Shown here in pieces: positions 1 through 4,633 of a stretch of DNA of 6,257 nt (position 1 is the first letter of the stretch; every line of letters begins with the position of its first letter). The position numbers were made by a program, and so were the translations under genes. The DNA is taken from NCBI GenBank assembly GCA_041629655.1, contig JBFKMV010000230.1, positions 1 through 6,257 of the forward strand, given 5' to 3'. The DNA is from JBFKMV01 sp041629655 (lineage in GTDB: Bacteria; Acidobacteriota; Polarisedimenticolia; Polarisedimenticolales; Polarisedimenticolaceae). The notes under the pieces were generated by a model. The model ran no database searches. It was not told where the DNA came from and saw nothing but the letters and a program-made list of their open reading frames with translations.

Positions 1-227
1 AGCGCGCCGACGGCCAGGTCGTCCACGCGCACGCCGAACACCGGCCACAACGACAGCTTCATCTCGCCGAGGCGGACCTCGCGCCCCAGCGTCTGCCGGG
101 CGTGCTGCTCGATGGTGGCACGGTAGCGGTTCACGTCGACCAGCGCGGGCAGCGCCAGCGCCGCCGCGACGATCAAGACCAGCAGGACGGCGATACCGAT
201 CCAGAGCTTGCGGGACAGGAGCTTCAC
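1..227 (-). CDS. AsmA-family protein, N-terminal part (runs off the left edge)
   Basis: Only the first 75 codons are in the window; the 3' end lies beyond position 1. The start is GTG at 227-225, read as MKLLSRKLWIGIAVLLVLIV at the N-terminus. It follows a strong ribosome-binding site (GAGGTGAGG, about 238-230). A short basic N-terminus is followed by one hydrophobic segment (about residues 9-30), typical of an inner-membrane anchor or uncleaved signal. Next comes DVNRYRATIEQHARQTLGRE (residues 31-50), then VRLGEMKLSLWPVFGVRVDD (51-70). The pattern 'D-N-x-Y...I...A...LGR-V-LG...LSLWP..GV-V.D..VG' is the recognisable start of AsmA-like proteins. These are large periplasmic proteins tethered to the inner membrane; E. 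coli AsmA affects outer-membrane assembly, and relatives are implicated in lipid transport between the membranes. The gene starts 13 bases after the methyltransferase stop, so it is probably the next gene of the same operon. Family assignment is firm; the exact subfamily and total length cannot be seen. Confidence 0.85.
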   Translation of the reverse strand, partial: MKLLSRKLWIGIAVLLVLIVAAALALPALVDVNRYRATIEQHARQTLGREVRLGEMKLSLWPVFGVRVDDLAVGA

Positions 228-240
228 GGCCTCACCTCGT
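228..240 (-). promoter_or_regulatory. Ribosome-binding site of the AsmA-family gene
   Basis: Read on the minus strand the gap is ACGAGGTGAGGCC followed by GTG. GAGGTGA matches the anti-Shine-Dalgarno sequence well, and GAGGT ends 6 bases before the start. This supports GTG at 227 as the true start. The whole intergenic gap is 13 bases, so no separate promoter fits here, and cotranscription with the methyltransferase gene is likely. Confidence 0.75.
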
Positions 241-1452
241 TCAGTGCACGCGCAACAGCAGCCCCTTGAGGTAGGCGCCCTCGGGGCACGTCAGCGCGAC
301 GGGGTGGTCCGGCGCGGCCTGGAGCCGCGCCAGCACCTGCGCCTCGCGTCCGCTGTCGACCAGCGCTCCGGACACGATCTTACCGAACAGCTCGGGGTCG
401 ATCGCGGCGGAGCAGGAGAACGTCATCAGCAGGCCGCCCGGCTCGACGCAGCGCAGGGCGTGCAGGTTGACGTCCTTGTAACCGCGCGCGGCGCGCGCGA
501 CCTGCCCGCGGCCATGGGCGAACTTCGGGGGGTCCAGGACCACCACGTCGTGGAGCCGGCTGGCCGCGGCGTAGTCGCGCGCCAGCTCGAACACGTTGCC
601 CTCGATCAGCTCGCAGCGATCCTCGGGCAACCGGGCGTGGCGCAGGCATTCCTCGCCGAGCTCGAGCGCCTCACGCGAGCTGTCGACGCTGACCACGCGC
701 GCCGCACCGGCGTACAGCGCGTGCAGGCCGAAGCTCCCGCTGTACGAGAACAGGTTCAGCACGGTCAGGCTCTCGCGTCGCGGGTGCCGGCGCACGTGCT
801 CCTGCACGAGCAGCCGGTTGCCCCGCTGGTCGAGGTAGGCGCCGGTCTTGTGCCCGCGCCGCACATCCACCAGCAGCTCGAGCCCGTGCTCCTTGATCGC
901 GACCCGCTGCGGCGGCGTCTCGCCGAGCAGCACGCCCGCGCGGCGTTCCAGCCCCTCGCGGTCCCGCGCCGGCACGTCGCTGCGTTCGTAGACGCCGCGG
1001 GGGCTCAACAGCTCCCGCAGCAGCTCCGCCAGCAGCAGCTTGCGCCGCTCGATGCCCAGCGTCAGCGCCTGCAGCACGACCCACGGTCCGTAGCGATCGA
1101 CGATCAACCCGGGCAGCCGGTCGCCCTCGGCGTTGACGAGCCGCTCCGCGCGTGCGTCGCCGTCGTCGTCCGCCGTGCCGTGGCGACGGGATTCGATCGC
1201 CCGCCGCAGCCGGCCGATCCACCATTCGCGATCGACGGGCTCATCACGCCAGGTCAGCACGCGCACGGCGATCCGCGACTGCGGGTTGTAGTAGCCGCGA
1301 CCCAGGAACTCGCCGTCCGAGCTGACGACGTCGGTGATCTCTCCCGCGGCGGGCGTGCCGCGAACCTCGGCCACCGCACCGGAGTAGACCCACGGATGGC
1401 GGTGCCTGAGCGGCTTCTCGCGTCCGCGAGCGATGACCAGGTTTCCGTTGAT
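241..1452 (-). CDS. rlmI: RlmI-type 23S rRNA (cytosine-C5) methyltransferase, apparent ATC start
   Basis: SAM-dependent methyltransferase of the RlmI/YccW family (COG1092 type). In E. coli RlmI makes m5C1962 in 23S rRNA. From ATC at 1452-1450 the product is 403 residues; E. coli RlmI is 396 as I recall it. An N-terminal PUA domain (about 4-75) contains GREKPLRHRHPWVYSGAV. Family blocks follow: EGDRLPGLIVDRYG (109-122), VYERSDVPARDREGLE (154-169) and GHKTGAYLDQRGNR (200-213). The Rossmann SAM site is LNLFSYSGSFG (232-242), with acidic D257 in VVSVDSS. Motif IV is VLDPPKF (305-311), then RGYKDVN (323-329). TFSCS (344-348) holds the probable catalytic C347. The C-terminus is PEGAYLKGLLLRVH. No ATG, GTG or TTG lies in frame between about 1880 and GTG 1374-1372, and starting there would remove HPWVYSG of the PUA domain. 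ATC 1452 aligns with E. coli Met1 and has a good ribosome-binding site. It lies 20 bases after the phosphatase stop and is probably cotranscribed. The frame stays open upstream to 4533, but that extension is shadow. Exact target base is inferred from family. Confidence 0.93.
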   Translation of the reverse strand: MNGNLVIARGREKPLRHRHPWVYSGAVAEVRGTPAAGEITDVVSSDGEFLGRGYYNPQSRIAVRVLTWRDEPVDREWWIGRLRRAIESRRHGTADDDGDARAERLVNAEGDRLPGLIVDRYGPWVVLQALTLGIERRKLLLAELLRELLSPRGVYERSDVPARDREGLERRAGVLLGETPPQRVAIKEHGLELLVDVRRGHKTGAYLDQRGNRLLVQEHVRRHPRRESLTVLNLFSYSGSFGLHALYAGAARVVSVDSSREALELGEECLRHARLPEDRCELIEGNVFELARDYAAASRLHDVVVLDPPKFAHGRGQVARAARGYKDVNLHALRCVEPGGLLMTFSCSAAIDPELFGKIVSGALVDSGREAQVLARLQAAPDHPVALTCPEGAYLKGLLLRVH

Positions 1453-1463
1453 GGCGAACCTCA
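1453..1463 (-). promoter_or_regulatory. Ribosome-binding site pointing to an ATC start
   Basis: On the minus strand the bases read TGAGGTTCGCC followed by ATC. GAGGT (1462-1458) is a five-base match to the Shine-Dalgarno core with a 5-base spacer to the ATC at 1452. This site decides the methyltransferase start. The CTG at 1464-1462 overlaps this Shine-Dalgarno and has only a poorly spaced AAGG about 16 bases before it, so CTG initiation is less attractive. Confidence 0.6.
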
Positions 1464-1472
1464 GAGGACGCG

Positions 1473-3278
1473 TCAGTCGACCTTCAGCACGACGACGGTC
1501 CGATCGTCGCCGTGGTTGGAGTCGCCCTGGCCGTGCCGGTCGGTCGCCTCGAGCAGCTGCCGCACGATGTCTCCGGCCGGAGCGTCGGCGTGGGCCCGCA
1601 GGATCTCGCCGATCGCGCGGTCCCCGAACTCCTCTCCGTCGGAGTTGAGGTGCTCCTGCAGGCCGTCCGAACAGAACGCCACCACGTCCCCGGGGTGGAG
1701 CTGCAGCTGCAGCTGATCGTACGTCGAGTGCTCGAGCAGGCCCAGCGGGACGCCCTGTACCGGGATCTCCTCGACCCGGCCGTCGCGCAGCAACAGCGGG
1801 CGCGTGAAGCCGGCGTTGGCGATCTCCAGCGTCCGCGCGTCGCCGTGGTACACCGCGTAGACCAGCGCCACGAACCGGTTGGCCAGCGGCTGGAGCAGAT
1901 GCTGGTTCAGGTGCTGCAGCATCTCGACCGGCGGACAGGCGTGGGCCACCACGTGCTCGCGCAGGATCCCGATCGCCAGCGCGCCTTGGAGCGCCGCCGC
2001 GGTGGCCTTGCCGGCGACGTCGCCCACGGCGATGCCGAGACGTCCGTCGCGGTAGGGCAGGAAATCGTAGAAATCCCCGCCGAGCTGGCGCGCCGGGGCG
2101 GAGGCGAAACCGATGTCCAGCCCCTCGACCCGCGGCGCCACGGTGGGCAGCAAGCCCTTCTGGATCTCGCGCGCGGTCGAAAGATCGTCGGCCAGCCGCT
2201 GCTCGTCCTGGCGCACCCGCTCGTAGAGCTGCGCGTTCTCGATCGCGATCGCGACGTACGAGGCCAGCGTGACCAGCATCTCTTCGTGCTGCTCGGTGAA
2301 CGTGTTGTACTCGGTGCTCTCGAGATCCACGACGCCGATCAGCCGGTCCTTGAACACCAGCGGGACGACCATCTCGGAACGAACCTCGACCTCGTGCCCG
2401 CAGCGGACGTAACGCGGATCGAGGTGGACGTTGGGCACCCGCAGCGGTTGGCGCAGCGCCGCGACGGTGCCGCAGATCCCGTAACCCAGCGGGAAGTCCG
2501 TCTTCTGGCAAAACCGCTCGTCGAACTGCAGCGAGAACGCGTGCTCCAGCAGTTGCCGCTCCTCGTTCCACAGCAGCACGCTGAACAGCTGGTAGGGCAC
2601 GATCCGTTTGACCAGCTCGGCGACCTTGGACAACAGCGCCTCGAGCTCGAGGATCGAGGTCAGCTCGCGGCCGACCTCGTTCATCAGCGACAGCGAGCGC
2701 GCCTGCTGGCGCAGGTTCTCGTAGAGCCGCGCGTTCTCGATCGCGTTGGCGATGTGTCCGGCCAGGAAGGTCAGCAGCTCTTCGTGGAACTCGGTGAAGT
2801 AGCCCGCTTCGCGCTTCTGCACGTCGAGCACGCCGACCGTGCTGTGCTTGGAAATCAGCGGGATCGCCAGCTCGGAGCGGGCATCGTCCAGCGCGTTGAT
2901 GTAGCGCGGATCGTCGCGCACGTCGGACAGACGGATCGAGTGGCCGGTCTGGGCCGTGGTGCCGACGATGCCCTGCCCGAGACCGAAGCGCCAGTGCTCC
3001 ATCACCTCGCGCGGCAACCCGCGGCCGAAGCGGAAGCGCAGGTCGCGACCCAGCGGGTCGAGCAGCAGGATCCCGAAGGCGTCGTAGTCGACGTAGGGCC
3101 GCACGCCCTCGGCGACCTTGCGCAACACCTCGTCCAGCTCCAACGTCGAGTTCAGCTCCTCGACCATGCGGACCATGAAGCGCAGCACGGCGGCGTCGTT
3201 GATGCCGCTGCCGGCGATCTCGGTGGCACCGCCACGCTGCGCCACGTCGGGCGCGCTCAGGGTGTCGTCCTTGTCCAT
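1473..3278 (-). CDS. GAF-GAF-SpoIIE/PP2C-type serine/threonine phosphatase
   Basis: A 601-residue cytoplasmic signalling protein with no membrane segment. Two GAF sensor domains come first, about 45-183 and 206-353. Each has a G-x-G-I-x-G-T turn, then DPRY, then a SE-x-x-x-P-L block, and each ends in an AIENA-LYE helix. The second runs into a likely coiled-coil signalling helix (about 350-378, ERVRQDEQRLADDLSTAREI). The PP2C/SpoIIE catalytic domain (about 388-600) shows the metal-binding motifs GGDFYDF (400-406, D402), VGDVAGK (418-424, D420), FCSDGL (535-540, D538) and GDDRTVVVL (590-598). These enzymes dephosphorylate phosphoserine or phosphothreonine, often on anti-sigma antagonists, in partner-switching pathways. 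No kinase or STAS partner lies in the window, so the substrate is unknown, and the GAF ligand cannot be read. ATG at 3278 follows GAGG (3288-3285) with 6-base spacing. The gene probably heads an operon with the methyltransferase and AsmA genes. Confidence 0.93.
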   Translation of the reverse strand: MDKDDTLSAPDVAQRGGATEIAGSGINDAAVLRFMVRMVEELNSTLELDEVLRKVAEGVRPYVDYDAFGILLLDPLGRDLRFRFGRGLPREVMEHWRFGLGQGIVGTTAQTGHSIRLSDVRDDPRYINALDDARSELAIPLISKHSTVGVLDVQKREAGYFTEFHEELLTFLAGHIANAIENARLYENLRQQARSLSLMNEVGRELTSILELEALLSKVAELVKRIVPYQLFSVLLWNEERQLLEHAFSLQFDERFCQKTDFPLGYGICGTVAALRQPLRVPNVHLDPRYVRCGHEVEVRSEMVVPLVFKDRLIGVVDLESTEYNTFTEQHEEMLVTLASYVAIAIENAQLYERVRQDEQRLADDLSTAREIQKGLLPTVAPRVEGLDIGFASAPARQLGGDFYDFLPYRDGRLGIAVGDVAGKATAAALQGALAIGILREHVVAHACPPVEMLQHLNQHLLQPLANRFVALVYAVYHGDARTLEIANAGFTRPLLLRDGRVEEIPVQGVPLGLLEHSTYDQLQLQLHPGDVVAFCSDGLQEHLNSDGEEFGDRAIGEILRAHADAPAGDIVRQLLEATDRHGQGDSNHGDDRTVVVLKVD

Positions 3279-3284
3279 CAGGGG

Positions 3285-3288
3285 CCTC
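3285..3288 (-). promoter_or_regulatory. Ribosome-binding site of the phosphatase gene
   Basis: On the minus strand GAGG is followed by CCCCTG and then ATG at 3278. The four-base Shine-Dalgarno match with a 6-base spacer supports this ATG as the start. Confidence 0.55.
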
Positions 3289-3313
3289 GCGGCTCGCAGA
3301 GCCGGTTCCGCTT

Positions 3314-3319
3314 ATTGTA
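3314..3319 (-). promoter_or_regulatory. Probable -10 element (TACAAT) upstream of the phosphatase operon
   Basis: The minus strand reads GGCTACAATAAGCGG. TACAAT differs from the sigma70 consensus TATAAT at one position and stands out as an AT-rich island in very GC-rich sequence. It lies 35 bases before the ATG, which would give a leader of roughly 28 bases containing the GAGG ribosome-binding site. I see no convincing -35 box at 16-18 bases upstream, where the sequence is nearly all G and C, so the promoter may be weak, activator-dependent or read by another sigma factor. Confidence 0.5.
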
Positions 3320-3339
3320 GCCGATCGCCGGGCACGCCG

Positions 3340-3355
3340 CCGCGACCGGTCGCGG
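3340..3355. repeat. Perfect 16-base palindrome, CCGCGACCGGTCGCGG
   Basis: The two 8-base arms are exact reverse complements with no spacer. As RNA it could form a 6-base stem with a four-base loop. It sits 8 bases after the lipoprotein stop and about 21 bases upstream of the TACAAT element, so it covers the region where a -35 box or operator would lie. There is no T-run after it on the minus strand, so it is not a standard intrinsic terminator. It could be a repressor or activator operator, a U-less transcript-end hairpin, or chance in GC-rich DNA. Confidence 0.35.
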
Positions 3356-3362
3356 GCCGGGC

Positions 3363-4610
3363 CTATCCGCCGACGGGCAGCGTCAGCACCGGCGCGTTGC
3401 CCACGGCGGTTCCCGATTGCAGGGTGAACAGCTCGGTCAGCAACATGAAGGTGGACTTCGATTCCAGGTCCGCCTCGTCGATGTAGAACCAGTGGTCCCG
3501 GTAGCGCACGGCCACCGCCGCTTCGACGGGGCGCTGCCGCGACGCGCGCACGCGCAGCAGGTCTCCCGCGAGCGTGCTCCATTCGAACGGCTGCCCCGCG
3601 GCGTCGCGTGTCACCGTGACCCAGCCGCGTTCGGTGTGCTCGGCGGGAACGTCCACCGAGTGCGACAGGTAGAACAGCGTGCCCAGCAGCGAGCGCGTGC
3701 TGACCGCAACCGAGGTCCGCCGGCCCGCGGCTTCGGGCGCGTCGGCCGGAACGGCCTCGGCCGTGACCAGCTCGTAACGCCGCCGGCCCGGTTCGAGCCC
3801 CAGGGCGCCGACGAGCTCCCGAACCTCGGGCCGCTCGGCCGCGGCGGGGGCGATCCGCAGCACCAGCGAACGCGAGCTGCCCCGCAGCGCGACCCGGCCG
3901 GTCGCGTCGTCCGCGGGGTCGAAGCGGTAGCCGCGTTCCGCCGCGTCCATCAGGTCCGAGCCGCTGACCGCATCCAGCGGGATCGACGGAGAGAGCGTGG
4001 CGTCCGTCGACTCGTAGCCGATCGCCAGGGCGCCCTCGGCCTGCAGCGTCCGCAACGCGCGCGAGGCCCGGCGGAACCGCTCGTAGGCCGGCGCGCGGTC
4101 GGGCGTCGGCCCCGAAGCGCTGGTCGCGTTGTCCAAACCCCCGAGATTCTGCACCGTCAGGCGCAACACGCGGTCGAGACTCCAGCCCGATCGCTGCAGC
4201 AACACCGCCACCTCGATGTCGATCGGCCGCAGCAACCGCTGCACGAAATCGTTGTCCTGGAGCGGCGTGAAGGTGTAGGTCGGTGTCTCCGTGCGTCCGA
4301 TGCCGGCCGAGGCGCCCGCCGCGTCCGGGGCCGACTCGTTGACCGACACCGCGCCGCCCAGCGAGCCGCTGAACTGGAACTGCGCGACCACGCTGCCGAC
4401 CTGGAGGAACAACGGGGCGTCGCGGTACCGCAACCGGACGACGTTGAGCAACAGCTCTTCGTTGATCCTCGAACGGATCGCCTCGTTGTGGGCCGCGTGG
4501 CTGGCGCGAAACGCGCGGTGGCCCTGGATGCACCCGCCGGCCAGCGCCCCCGCCAGGGCCAGCAAGACCAGAACCGTACGGTGGAGGGATCGGGCGCTCA
4601 TCCGGGTCAT
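3363..4610 (-). CDS. Uncharacterised outer-membrane-type lipoprotein
   Basis: I do not recognise a named family. The 415-residue product (from ATG 4610) begins with a basic segment, then a hydrophobic stretch ending LALAGALAGGC. This is a clear lipobox with the lipidated Cys at residue 27. The next residue is Ile, not Asp, so under the E. coli +2 rule it would be sorted to the outer membrane. No further membrane segment is seen. Conserved-looking blocks are EELLLNVVRLRYRDAPLFLQ (52-71), TYTFTPLQDNDFVQRLLRPI (111-130), LLQRSGWSLDRVLRLTVQN (137-155), STRSLLGTLFYLSHSVDVP (304-322) and AVRYRDHWFYIDEADLESKS (367-386), the last followed by TFMLLTELFTLQSG. They read like a lipoprotein type I have seen left as hypothetical, but that is memory, not a search. 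The start is ambiguous. GTG at 4625, ATG at 4610 and ATG at 4601 are all in frame and all keep a workable signal peptide; ribosome-binding sites are weak for each. The gene follows the permease stop by 8-32 bases, so cotranscription is likely. Confidence 0.8.
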   Translation of the reverse strand: MTRMSARSLHRTVLVLLALAGALAGGCIQGHRAFRASHAAHNEAIRSRINEELLLNVVRLRYRDAPLFLQVGSVVAQFQFSGSLGGAVSVNESAPDAAGASAGIGRTETPTYTFTPLQDNDFVQRLLRPIDIEVAVLLQRSGWSLDRVLRLTVQNLGGLDNATSASGPTPDRAPAYERFRRASRALRTLQAEGALAIGYESTDATLSPSIPLDAVSGSDLMDAAERGYRFDPADDATGRVALRGSSRSLVLRIAPAAAERPEVRELVGALGLEPGRRRYELVTAEAVPADAPEAAGRRTSVAVSTRSLLGTLFYLSHSVDVPAEHTERGWVTVTRDAAGQPFEWSTLAGDLLRVRASRQRPVEAAVAVRYRDHWFYIDEADLESKSTFMLLTELFTLQSGTAVGNAPVLTLPVGG

Positions 4611-4633
4611 CGTAGCACCGCGCACGAAACCGC

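Noticed and set aside
1698..1716. Short CTGCAG/CAGCTG repeat resembling a microsatellite.
   Set aside because: It encodes alternating Gln and Leu (QLQLQL) within the phosphatase domain and is only about three units long, so it is ordinary coding sequence.
1512..3320. A 602-codon open frame on the plus strand opposite the phosphatase, plus similar plus-strand frames at 208-1716 and 3417-4682.
   Set aside because: They are antisense shadows of well-supported minus-strand genes, with composition typical of mirrored GC-rich codons and no recognisable motif or ribosome-binding site.
1453..4533. An open frame continuing upstream of the methyltransferase for over 1000 codons, suggesting a giant fusion protein.
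   Set aside because: The upstream part overlaps the phosphatase and lipoprotein genes in another frame. It is full of Arg, Ala, Gly and Pro, has no domain pattern, and is explained by GC-rich codon use. The RlmI domains fill only the last 403 codons.
4626..4633. Possible terminator between the permease and the lipoprotein.
   Set aside because: The gap is only 8 to about 30 bases depending on the start used, with no hairpin and T-run.
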